From Blumeriella jaapii (taxonomy: Eukaryota; Ascomycota; Leotiomycetes; Helotiales; Drepanopezizaceae): a DNA stretch of 64,000 nucleotides. Positions 48,081 through 59,343 of this stretch are shown in pieces. The notes under the pieces were generated by a model. The model made no database searches, was not told where the DNA came from, and saw nothing but the letters and a program-made list of their open reading frames with translations. Within the stretch, counting starts at the first letter, position 1, and the number at the start of each line of letters is the position of its first letter. The translations under genes and the position numbers were made by a program. Where the stretch lies: NCBI GenBank assembly GCA_009599575.1, contig VWND01000010.1, positions 1,136,501-1,200,500 on the forward strand. The letters run 5' to 3'.

Positions 48081-50264
48081 GTGGCGCGGGCTTCTTTGGG
48101 TGGGCTGGTGGTTGATGGGTGGATGGGTGGTATCTGGGAAAGGTGGTACAGGACGTAGAGGGGGTATGTTGCATGCGGACGAGAGAAGTTCGCGTGATAG
48201 AGACGGTTATGAATTGAAGAATGTGCTTTCACGGGCTGTTCATTGACAGGTATAGGTGAAGCACAGTTAAACAACAGCCCTTTTTCTTCTGCTCTAGGCT
48301 CGCTACGTGAGATAAACAAACGCTTGTACTGTACAACTGGAAGGTTTCTGTGCACAGCTTCTCCCGCGCAACCAAATGGGCTCTTAGATTGATACACACG
48401 GCTCTGGAAGGAAATTCAATAGGAGGGAAAGAGTCTATGAAAGCTGCAACTCGGATATCGAATATCTCCAAATCGCAAGTGTTGTAGTACCCTTGTCCGA
48501 GGTCAACATCAGAAAGGCCGCATCAGAGAACCCCGCCATTCCCAAACGAGCCTAGCTGTTCTTGAGGGCCACAACCTCTCCCACTGGCCTCAGGTCAACA
48601 CCCAATGCTTCCACTTTGACAGACACCACAACGGAGGGTACAGTATCGACACCCACCACAAACCGAACCTACGCCTCTGCTATGTAACACGGCTCCTGGG
48701 GATAACCGAGTTGGACAGAATGTCGCAGGATAGCATCCGCAGAACAGTTGCGGCTTGTACAGCAATTCGACCACAGTCAACACCCATCGTACCCTGTCGG
48801 TAGAAGCGATTATACCATCGACTACGGTTTAAAGATCGCTGCTTTGTCACTATGGATAGATACTTGAGCCTCATGGGGTGCTATGCGGGCCTGCGAGCTA
48901 CATACAAGCGCGGGGCTCAACCTGGTGGATCAACCTGGCGGTGCTCCTACCGGAGCCCTTCAGCTGCTTCCATCTCCATCATCAACTTGACAAGCAAGGC
49001 CATCAAGCGCGCGCGACGCCCAATCGCTGAAGATTACCACGATCACTGAGAACGCTATCAAGGCGGAGGGGATACTTCGGAGGCCATGGCATCAATGCAG
49101 AGAGCTGCCGAAAGTTGCCGTGTGGGGGAGGCTTGCGTGCTGATACTTGACCATCATGGAGGAAACACTGCGCTTAGCCTTTGGACGCGCCTTTTCTACT
49201 GACCCTCTGCAGTTCTCAGACACACAGGAGGTATGCGTGTGCGATGGTGTTGAACCGCGAGTCTTCCGCCGCGCCGCGACTCAGCTCAACCCCTCACCCG
49301 CAGTACGTTTTTTATGGAGCGCTCCGTAATGGCTGAAGTGACGATCCAAGTCCGTTTCTGCTTTCATCAGTTCTCTTCTCCTACCGTGCCCAGCAGGGGG
49401 ACCGACGAGAGCTTGTCGCTGCTTTCGTTGGGTGCAACGGCCCATTGATGGCGGCTGGGCGCGACGACATCACACCCATCGTGGATGCGGCCTTGATGCT
49501 CTTGATGCCGAGTTCAGGGCCTCTGCAACTGCCTTCTCCGAGCAGGTAACCACACTTGACGATCGAAATGTTGTCTGCGGACTCTGTTCTCCTCCGCACG
49601 ATGCTGGCACGATGCTGGCACGATGCTGGCCGCAGATGGCCCGACATACGACCTCTACTTCCTGTCGCCGCCACACCCGAAGATAGGCTCCTCACGGTCT
49701 ACGGTCACATTCCAGGGGCATATGGTCAACGGGACTACAGCTGTGCGGGTAGACTTGGGGGCTTCTCGGTGTTGTGCTGCTCGAACTCAACCGGGCCCTC
49801 CCTTCGCCCTGGCGCCACCGTCTCGTCGCCGTCTCGTCTGCACCGGGGAACTGCTGTGCGGCGAGGGATGTGTCTCTATTGCTTGCGAGGGTTGGGCCCT
49901 TGCATGGCTCGCGCCGTGCGTGCTCGTAGATAGTTTTGCCGTGACTTGATTAATTCATCTTGATGGGAGGAAGAGGAGCGAGGCTGCTGGCCTGAGGGCC
50001 GGGACGCGCTAAGACCTGAGGCTGGGCAGACAAGCGACCGATTGCTCTTGAGCCTCGAATCACAAGCGACACGGTCGTGGAGGTCGACTTTGCCCTTCCA
50101 TCACGTCCAGACGAAGAGCTTTCGCGCTCCTCTCGCTGTCGCTCGACCACCGCTGCACGCCTCGTCGATTTGCTGTTGGATCGCGTCGTCGCCTCCTCGC
50201 GCTTCTCAAGTCCCCGTCCAAGACGGTCGCTGGCCTGGCCCTCTTCGGCTTCGGCTAGTAGCAA
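48081..50264. other. Intergenic, no gene seen
   Basis: 2.2 kb with a short GATGCTGGCAC triplication at about 49600-49630 and a TGTACTGTAC copy near 48325. Short ORFs lack motifs or coding bias. Confidence 0.45.
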
Positions 50265-53200
50265 ATGGCGAACCGGAGCCAAACCCAGAGTCCCAGTCGC
50301 CGCGACAGCATCACAATGCGTCCCTCCACCACCAACACCAACACCACCTCCACCACCACCACCACCACCAACACCAACACCGCCTCCACCAACACCACCA
50401 CCCTCTCCGACCATCACCGTCCACCGCCCACAGGCAGACCAGCCGGACGAGGCCGGGATGCCGACATGAAAGACAGCTGGAGCCACGGAGAAGATCGCAG
50501 AGACAGAGGTAGGGGCGACAGAGGACCACGACGCTCCCCGTCGCGCGACCGCAGCAGCAGCAAATACCACGACCGACGACACTCGCCGCCTGCCCACGGT
50601 TCCAAAGACCGCCGCCACCCCTCGAAGTCGCGCCCTGCCATACAGGGTGAGCGTCTTCGCGACCGGACCCCGGAGCGCCGACGCCGTTCGAGATCACCGC
50701 TGCGAGACTCGAGGGACCAGGTGAGGGAACGTAATCGAGGTAGAGAGCTGCTGGACTCGCGAGGCTCCGACAAGCCAAAGCGAAGCCATTACGATTACTC
50801 GCCATCGTCAGCTAAACGCCGCAAGACTCGCAGTCCGTCGCCAACTCGCAGCCATAAGAAATCGAGAAGAGACGCATCGCGTAGTCCCTCACGACTGGAT
50901 CGTGGGTCAGCCGTGAAGCACGGAAAGAGACGAGCAGACTACTCCTCACCACCACCCCGAAGACGCTCTCCCGCCCCACGATCCTCAGAGATCTCTCGTG
51001 AGGGCAAGTCCAAGCACCCTCGGGACTCTGGCACTTTCGATAGGCGTGGCCGCTCGCCGAGCCCTCGACGCGAAAGACGCGAAAGACGCGACGTCTTCAG
51101 CAAATCCGATACTGGCCTCAGACGTGAGCGTTCGCCTCCGAGACATTCGCATAGGTCGCGGGATCGGTCACCATTTCAGAAATACAAGGAATACAAGGAA
51201 TACAAGGGAAAGGAGCCGAGACGAGAGCGTTCGCCGTTCGACAGACCTAGAGCTAAGGAACAGAAGAGAGACCGATCCCCCGTTGCTAGTAGGAGATCTC
51301 CTGGCCTCGATCGCTCCGGCCCACCACATCGCTCTCGCCAATTTTCGCCCCGAGGACCAAAATCCTCCAGAGATCGTGGCAGATCACCGAGAGAAGATTT
51401 TCGAGAAGCTAGTAGACGTGGTTCTCGGGACGAGTATCCGCGAGACGAGCATCCGCGAGACGAGCCCCGACCTGAAAAAGGCACACCCAAACCTGGACGA
51501 CCAGCCTTGTTAACTGCTTCAGGTGCGAACAGCATCGAAGTCAAGGACAAGGAAGTCAGATCTTCTTCCCCTACTCCTGGCGTTGCGTCTGGTGCTGCGA
51601 ACAGTGTTGAGGTGAAATCCGACAAAATGTATGGCCGAGGAGGCTACCAAGGCCACCAAGGTTACAACCAAAGCCCAATGCAGGCTGCTTTTCCCTTGAA
51701 ACCTCAGTACAATCAAGGCCCAAATGTCGACCCTCGATATTCGCAATCACCGCAACCTCATATGACACCGAACTCATATCAAGGCTCCCCACAGCATTCT
51801 CCGTATGGCGCCGGAAGGGGTCACTACATGGGACCACCCCATTATTCTCCTCAGGGTCACCACGGGTAAGTTTTTCTGATTGTCACTGAGGTGTTCGCTC
51901 TTTAATTTCATCATAGTCAGTACCCTTCGAACCAGTATCAACCACACCAACCTTACCCCGTGGCTTCGCACACACACTACTACAACAATTCTCAGTCTCC
52001 CCCTTACCCGGCATCGTCAGGTTCCGTAAACAATGGACCCTATCAACCTCAAAGCAATTATCGTGGCAGTCAGCGAGGCTATAGAGGTAACAACTTCAAT
52101 CCTCGCGGTGGTCGGGGTGATCACAGAGGGGGTCGAGGCGGCCACTATCAGAATTCTCACTATAACGGCCCAACGAACAATCCAAACAGCGGTCCAAATG
52201 GTGCCGGTCGAGGACAGTACAGCAGCTCTGGATGCAACTCCCCACCACGTCTCGCCTCCACACATCTCGCCCCCACACATCTCGACCCCTCATATCTCGC
52301 CTCCACACATCTCGCCCCAACACATCTCGCCTCCACAGCAGATGCCCGTTCCCCAGATCTCTCATTCAGGACCACAAGCCGGCTCTAACGCGGGAACACC
52401 ACAGCATAAGCCAGGCTTCGAGAACAAGCCCGAAGTTGCGAGCGAAGAGGATGCCGAAGATTTGTTCAGACCATCGAAGGATCTTCAAGTCGAGGACAAA
52501 GAGGCGAGCAAGAAGAAGGACGAGGAAGCAATGCCGCCACCACCGACTCGGCCAGTCCCCACAGGTCCACAGAGTTCCAAGCCCAATTTGGTGGCGTTAG
52601 TTTTGGGATTCCGAAGAAGTCTATTCAGGCAACTCCGCCAAAACTCGACATATCTCAGAAGCTGAATTCGGGTCCGGTACGCAGCGTCCAGTTTGCTACC
52701 CCTGTTCCCCGAGGAGCAAGTACCCGAGCTGTTCCCACAGAGCCTGCGTCCTCCAGACATCCAAGCTCCCAGAACAATGCTCAAGGTCAGGCCCGGCCAG
52801 AAGGACAAACACAGGCTCTAGCTCCTACTACCCGAAAATACAAGAAGATCATGAGGCGAGCCAAGGAGAAGCCGAAACTCCCTGACGAATTTCGAACATC
52901 GGACTCTGTCTATTACAGAAAGAGTGGCAACGACTCGGTCGTTGGATCCGGCACATATGGCAAAGTTTACAAGGGTATTCACGTATACACGAAAAAGATG
53001 GTCGCACTGAAAAAGATCCGCATGGAAGGCGAGCGTGATGGATTCCCGGTGACTGCTGTTCGAGAGATCAAGCTACTTCAGTCGCTGAAGCATCCCAACA
53101 TCGTCAACCTGCAAGAAGTCATGGTCGAGAAGAATGACTGCTTCATGGTTTTCGAATACCTTTCGCACGATCTTACTGGTCTATTGAATCACCCAACCTT

Positions 53201-54256
53201 CAAGCTCGAGGCGGCGCACAAGAAGCACCTTGCGAGGCAAATGTTCGAAGGACTCGACTATCTTCATCGACGTGGTGTTCTCCACCGAGACATCAAGGCA
53301 GCCAACATCCTGGTTAGCAGCGACGGCCAACTGAAGATTGCAGATTTTGGTCTCGCGCGCTTCTATGCCAAAAGAAGACAGCTAGACTACACTAACCGAG
53401 TCATCACGATCTGGTACCGCTCTCCCGAACTTCTCCTCGGCGAAACTCAATACGGCCCCGCAGTAGACATCTGGAGTGCCGCCTGCGTTCTGGTTGAGAT
53501 CTTTACTCGACACGCCATCTTCCCTGGCGATGGCGGTGAAATCTCGCAACTGGACAAGATATGGGCTGTGCTTGGTACTCCGACGAAAGAATCGTGGCCT
53601 GGATATACTGACATGGCGTGGTTTGCGCTTCTGAGACCTTCTGTCAAGAGACCGAATGTGCTTGCAGAGAAGTACAAGGATAGGGTTACGCCGGCCGCTT
53701 ATGAGTTGCTGGAAGCGATGTTGCAGTTTGATCCCGAGAGGAGGCCGAGTGCGAGTGACGTTTTGGAGCATCCATATTTCACAACGGAAGAGCCGATGCC
53801 AAGACAAGCTACTGAGTATGTGGTTTCCCCTCCCCTCACATCTCTTTCCTTATTCCTCACGAAGAACATCATTCTAACACCGCAATCAGACTCGCAGCAC
53901 TCCAAGGCGACTGGCACGAATTTGAATCCAAAGCTCTCCGCAAGGACAACGAACGCAAAGACAAAGAGGCCCGCCGCGTCGCCAAAGACTACGCTGCCAA
54001 GGTCCTCAAAGAGACTGGTGTAGCTCCCAGCGAGAAGGACGTCAAGCAAGTCGAGAACGCGCATCGCCTTGCGATGGCGGGATCCGCTACCGAGAATGGC
54101 CACGTCGATCCTGGCGTGCAGGAGAAGGCGATGAAACGTGGACCGGAGTCGGAGGGAACGGAGGGCGAACCGGGTGCGAAGAGAATACAGACTTTGCCGC
54201 CTGGGGAGTCGGGGCATGAGGCTAATGGTGCAAGTGGGATGAAAGTTGATGCGTAG
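50265..54256 (+). CDS. CTK1: CTD kinase catalytic subunit CTK1 (CDK12-like), two frame breaks
   Basis: Cyclin-dependent kinase that phosphorylates Ser2 of the RNA polymerase II CTD. Exons: 50265..51865, 51917..53815 and 53890..54256; nominal length 1288 aa. Residues 1-530 form an RS-like domain (SRSPLRDSRDQ, RRERSPPRHSHRSRDRSP); next comes a Tyr/Gln/Gly-rich part ending in RGG-type repeats. The kinase domain begins near residue 865: GSGTYGKVYKG (P-loop), VALKKIRM (Lys), the PVTAVRE cyclin-binding helix (PSTAIRE equivalent), VLHRDIKAANILV, ADFGLARFY and IWYRSPELLLG. The C-terminal helix DWHEFESKALRKDNERKDK is kept. Inside exon 2 the frame moves +1 near 52230 and back near 52590, where AATTTGG appears to lack one T; the intervening frame is protein-like (PPHISPPHIS, EDAEDLFRPSKDLQVEDK). 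Confidence 0.9.
52245..52340 (+). repeat. 15-bp coding minisatellite (CCTCCACACATCTCG)
   Basis: About six tandem copies encoding PPHIS pentapeptides in the frame that continues into the kinase linker. Confidence 0.85.
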
Positions 54257-54964
54257 GTGTTATGTTCTCGGTGTGATGGTGTCCGGGACGTCGAAGCTGG
54301 GTACGAAAAGTGATTTGATTTTGGAAGCGCTGAGGAGGGGGTGGTTATATTCACCAGACGATGATTGATTAGCTGACTGGCATTGTTTGGGCTGAGTGAG
54401 AAACGAGGTGGGATGGCATGGGAAGTACTGTAGGAATATCGGAATGTCTTATGTATTTCGGAAGCTTCCTTTACTCGCCTAGGCCCCGAGGAGAGAAATT
54501 CTCGTGAGCGAGGGCTGGGCTAGGGCGAGGAAAGGGGCGCGGAGAGAAAGGAAGACTATGGCGAGGGAGGTTGAGGAGAAGAAAGAGGCGGGATGCTTGT
54601 ATGTGTATAGATAGGTGTCTGTCTATAGGATGTCTATAGGAAGGAAGGAAGGACCTTTTTTGTGGGTCAGCTACATACATAGGTATTCCGGAATTTCGAG
54701 AGACTCTCTGCATCTTGCTGTTTGATAGCTTTGGGTGGCGTGTGTTGTGGCTGCGATTGTGATTGTGATGTTTTTGTCGTGCTTGTAGTGTTGGTGAAGA
54801 GGTAGCATTGGTGGGGTGGGTTTGTGATGTAAGTAGGTATGTAGGTGGGTAGGTAGGTGGTAGGTGGTAGGTGTGAGTAAGACAGATAGATTGATAGATA
54901 GATATCTGGTAGGTCGAAGTGGAATGGGGAGGGGGTTTTTTGGGGGGTCTTTCTTTTGCTTTCT

Positions 54965-55021
54965 TTCTTTCTCTCTCCCTCTCTCCCTCTCTCCCTCTCT
55001 CCCCTCTCTCCCTCTCTCCCT
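54965..55021. repeat. (CTCTCCCT)n tract
   Basis: Seven or so pyrimidine units in tandem. Confidence 0.9.
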
Positions 55022-56079
55022 ACATTTTCTATCCTCTCTTGTCGCCTTTCTCCCACGGTACCAGAAACCGTCAAGTAACGTACAGCACAGAAATGGAAAA
55101 GGAAATGACAGATGAAGGGTGGGTAGGTGGGTGAACACACAGTTACACAGATAGAAAATAGGCATGGATAATGAATATATAAAACAGATATGTAGATATG
55201 TAGATAAATAGATATATCGAAATGACGTTTAGGTGGATGAATAAATAAATCTGTGATGGCCGGATCCAGAACCAGGCTCCGAGTCCAAACCCCGATACCT
55301 CCCCTGCGTGGATTTGCCGTCCGAGGACAACGCAGAGAAGGAGAGAAAAGGAAAGAGAAAATCTAAAGGTAGTGTGGTGTGGTGTATAGATAGATGAACT
55401 GCCCGTAAGGGCACACTACAATGGTCCCTACGACCACAGAACCTATGGCTTCAGCAGCTATGAATCTCTATCTGTAACACCGAGGGTCGTTTTTACGAAT
55501 TTCCTGGAGAGCCCTCCCGCTTGTAAAGGAAGGGCTCACATAGCGGACACTTGTCAAAATTTTCTTTTCGATGACTGCTTTCTCGAAGGTCTTTTGTAAA
55601 TAAAGATACGCAGCTTAGCACGTCTCCAATGCCCTTTGGGACAGAGGCTTGAGGTTGTGCAGTCTCACTGCCTCCTCCAGACGTCAAACAATATGACTAT
55701 CATCATGTTTACATATAATCGAAAGGTAGCTGCTATAACCTGCCTATGCTCAGCGAAAACTTTGATAACAATAGCACATGTTGAAAAACGTTACACTTTT
55801 GTCAATGTGGAAAAGGATTACGGAATGAATTGAAATCCATGTCTATTTGTATTTATGATAGGTAGCTTGTATGATATGCTCAGTTCGCAGGTAGGAATTG
55901 CCAAACAAGCTCTGTTATCAATTCATTTCACTTCACTTCACGAAAAGTATTCTACAAGCGAAGATTGAGTTTTTTGTTTCTTGCCTATTTGCTTGTTATT
56001 GGTTTTCGGTACGTAAATTATGTGATGAGTGACCTGTTACTTAGATGCTTACTGACTTGGACATGTGAAGAAAAGACAG

Positions 56080-56107
56080 CCTAGGTACCTACCTACCTAG
56101 GTAGGTA
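56080..56107. repeat. CCTAGGTACC / CCTAGGTAGG palindromic motif
   Basis: CCTAGGTACCTACCTACCTA followed by GGTAGGTA; a nearly perfect inverted repeat that could form a hairpin. Confidence 0.8.
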
Positions 56108-56393
56108 AATATGGTCTTCGCAAAAATTTATGTTACATCATGCTATCTAAATTAACTATTTAGTGACTACGTAAAGATATCCTTTCCGTATCAATGCGTG
56201 CAAGCGTGCATCTCGTTTATTCGTTCTTTTCGTTTCGGTCACCAATCAGGGATTTTCATAATCACGTACCAGTAGTCCAACACCAACATCAATACTATAC
56301 AGAAACCACCATCTAACGCCCGTCCTAACCCCCATCCCCATTCTCATTCCCCGTAAGACTCCCAGCCTGCCTTAAGCCATCGGCAAAGCCAAT

Positions 56394-58703
56394 CTAAGCA
56401 CCACTCCGATAAACCTGACTGCCCTGCCCCCGAATCGTGACCGTGTCTCGCCTCTGCAGCACCGTGAGCGCCCGCTGCAGCGCCTGCTCGCTGTACCCCT
56501 TGCCATCGCACAGCTCGCGCTTCAGCGTGCTCAGGCTCGTGCTCCAACCGATAGGCAGGCGCTTCTTCAGCTCCTCCTCGACCTTGCCCGTCTCGTCGTT
56601 CAGCTCCTTGCTGCCCTGCCCGGAGCCCATCTTGACAGCGTCCATAGTCGACGCGAGAAAGAGCCGGATCGCCTCGTCGACGTGCTGCTCCGTCGCGATC
56701 GGCGAGAGGGACAGCTTGGCCAGGGATTCCGAGATGCGAATGATGGCTTCCAGCTGCCGGACCGTGATGGGAATCGAGGAGCGCGCGTTGGCCTCCAGCT
56801 CAGCCGAGTGGACTTGCTTGCGGATGGACACGAAGTGGGAGGAGAGCTTCTCGGCGGCTTCGGGAGAGAGGCGAGGCGCGCAGCGGCTGGGGTTCTGTTA
56901 GTCTTGTGTTCGAAGGGGTGTTTTGTACACGGGACTCACGATTTGCAGTAGCTGATGTAACGCTTCATCTTGTCGACTGAAATTTCGGCTTCGGCTTGCT
57001 CTTCCACGCCACGGCCGCCCATGTTGATGCCCATGACATGCTTAGCGATCTTAATATCTCGGCCACGGTCGTGTTCATCCTTGACAATGAAAATCATGTC
57101 GAACCGAGAGAGAATAGTGGTTTGGAAGTCAATGTTCTCGCCAGGCGTCTTCAGATCATCATAGCGTCCGAATATAGGATTTGCGGCTGCCAGGACTGAC
57201 GTTCGAGCGTTTAGGATCGTCGTGATGCCGGCCTTGGCAATGGAGATGGTCTGCTGCTCCATGGCTTCGTGGATGGCTACTCTGTCTTCGTCGCGCATCT
57301 TGTCGAACTCATCGATACAGACTACACCCCCGTCGGCCAATACCATCGCTCCTCCCTCCAGATAGAATTCACGAGTTGTGTGGTCACGCTGGACAGAGGC
57401 TGTGAGACCAGCTGCCGAGGAACCTTTTCCAGATGTGTAGATGGCAATGGGGGCGGCTTTCTCAACGAATTTCAGGAGTTGGGATTTGGCGGTTCCAGGA
57501 TCACCAAGAAGAAGAACATTGATGTCTCCACGCAGCTTCATTCCATCGGGGAGGATCTTCTTCGATCCACCGAGAAGTAGACACCCGATGGCCTTCTTGA
57601 TGTCCTGGTTTCCGTAAATCGAGGGAGCTATACAGTTGGCAAACACTTCGTAGAGATCTGGTCTTCGGCTAATTTCCAGAAATTCTTGCTCCTCCTCCTC
57701 CGAGAAGATTGCATTTCCCTTAGCTGTAGTGTCGACATCGCTATGTATCCCCACTGCTCGTAGGTACGGTGTTCTGATTGCGACTGCAGACGTGGTGCTA
57801 GATCCCTTCGATTGCTTGTTCTGGTAGATCGAAAAAATGCCCGTGATGGTGCATCTCGATCCCGGAACCACGCGATTCGTCAGGTATCTATCGGTGGAGA
57901 TTAGTACGTGCCTAGGAAGCTCTCCGACGGGGACCTGATCTGGAGCCTCTTGAAGCTTGATAATTTGCTGATCCACGAATTGAGAGCTCTCATGGGTGAC
58001 GACATATGGATCCATCGGACATTTCGAGAATTTATCCTCGCCGGGGTTGGGTTTTCTGTCACAGAATCTGGGAAGGGAGACCCCCGCAAATCCACCCGCA
58101 ACAGGCAACACCGACATCGCATGACACCCTCGACATTGAATGTGTAAGGCTGTCGCTTTCGAGGAGAGGACTGATGCCCCAATCACAATTCCTGGGACGC
58201 AAACGAGTCGGGAAATTGTGAGAGCGTCTAGATTTCGGATGGAGATGTCGCCGGCTGCGGAGTGCAGGAGGAGCTGATGTTCTGGGAGTTGTTTATCCTT
58301 GTCGGACGGGTACACGATCCGATGCGTGCACTTTTTCAGGGCGGCTTCAAACTGTTTCTGGAGTTAGCCGCGCTCCTCCCTAAAATGAAGCGCTCACCAG
58401 TGGAATGATTTCTGTGGGTTCCGTGACCAGTCTGTGAGCCAGCTCTTCGTCAAACGAGATCAGATGCCCGACATTGACATCACAGTAGTATTGCTTCAGG
58501 AGAACGTTCTCGCGGATTTGATCACTGCTGCGAGTTAGCCAGATTCCGTCCGCATTCAAGAACACCGACCGATAGATGAACACGCTGTCGAGTCTGAATT
58601 GGAGGATGAATTGCATGAGCTGCGAGAGAACCTTCTGGCGTGTGTCATCGCCCTCTTCATCGGGCGGCAGAACGGACAAGCTGTAGACTGATCTTTGGTC
58701 CAT
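56394..58703 (-). CDS. MCM5: MCM5 replicative helicase subunit (Cdc46)
   Basis: AAA+ subunit of the MCM2-7 helicase, 721 aa. Exons on the minus strand: 58703..58570, 58524..58398, 58351..56940 and 56886..56394 (2166 nt). N-terminus [20 protein letters not shown]. The zinc-binding region has CRGC and later [35 protein letters not shown] is the OB-fold/hairpin region. Walker A is [12 protein letters not shown], Walker [10 protein letters not shown], sensor 1 is in [14 protein letters not shown], and the arginine finger is LSRFDMIF. The C-terminal winged-helix is [18 protein letters not shown]. The first intron (45 nt) carries no stop and would insert 15 residues if retained; removal gives [20 protein letters not shown], the family sequence. 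Confidence 0.96.
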
Positions 58704-59343
58704 GATGGCGGGTGCGCGTTCAAGAGGGAGGGGAGGAAGGGGGGGAAAGTCCACAAGTTGGGAGAAACCAAGCTGGCGCAAAAAGAATCCAGTATTACGA
58801 GCGCAATAGTGCACACCGACTCGACGGCCGTAATAAGATTGAGGCTAGTGTGTTGTTGTTGTTGTCGTCGTCGTCGCCGTCGTCTTAGAAAAGGAGTTGG
58901 TTGAGATGTTGGATGAAGTTCAGGAATTTCCCCTTCACGCGTCGAGTCGCGTCGCGCGTTAAAGTGCGTGCAGTGACGCTTGCCGCCCGCGCTAATCCGA
59001 CCAATGGCAGCGGCGCGGCGATTGAAGGCTGAAGTGAGATGTACTGTACACTGTACAGTACCATCTGTAATCCAGGGCCCAGAAGTCCAGAACACACCCT
59101 CAACTTTCAACTTGACCGTCGAAAATATAATTGACAGCCGCCCTGTCACGACCTGTCACGACCGTAATGCCCAGCTTCTGCCCTTTCCACATTCTCGGAT
59201 ATCATCTTGCGATCCTGTTCTCCCAGCTATGATACCCCGATAGCGCCCCAGCGATCCGTCAACGTGCAATCGCCTGTCCAGAACAAAGAGAGAAGACTTC
59301 AAAGACCAGGTCAGTCCAGACAGGTCTGGAGAAGGCAGCAATC
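58704..59343. promoter_or_regulatory. Divergent promoter MCM5 / VPS54
   Basis: 640 bp between start codons. It contains a TGTTGTTGTTGTCGTCGTCG tract at about 58851, an ACGCGT element at 58937 and GTACTGTACACTGTACAGTA at about 59041. Confidence 0.6.
58937..58942. promoter_or_regulatory. MluI cell-cycle box (ACGCGT) upstream of MCM5
   Basis: ACGCGT lies 234 bp before the MCM5 start and is followed by CGAGTCGCGTCGCGCGTT, which contains two more CGCGT-like cores. MCB elements bind MBF/DSC1 and drive G1/S genes, including replication genes, in yeasts. Binding here is inference. Confidence 0.5.

Larger units (their letters stand above)
54257..56393. other. Repeat-rich and AT-rich intergenic
   Basis: Between convergent CTK1 and MCM5. 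Contains GGTAGGTAGGTGGTAGG and GATA tracts at about 54835-54905, a CTCTCTCCCT tract at 54970-55021, and an AT-rich part from 55550 on. The palindrome CCTAGGTACCTACC is at 56080. No gene recognised. Confidence 0.5.

Noticed and set aside
50311..50805. 164-codon minus-strand ORF rich in Trp/Cys
   Set aside because: Antisense reading of the CCA repeats at the CTK1 N-terminus.
52201..52338. An intron removing the CTK1 minisatellite and explaining the first frame change
   Set aside because: The donor/acceptor pairs I tried there give lengths of 0 or 2 mod 3, whereas 1 mod 3 is needed.
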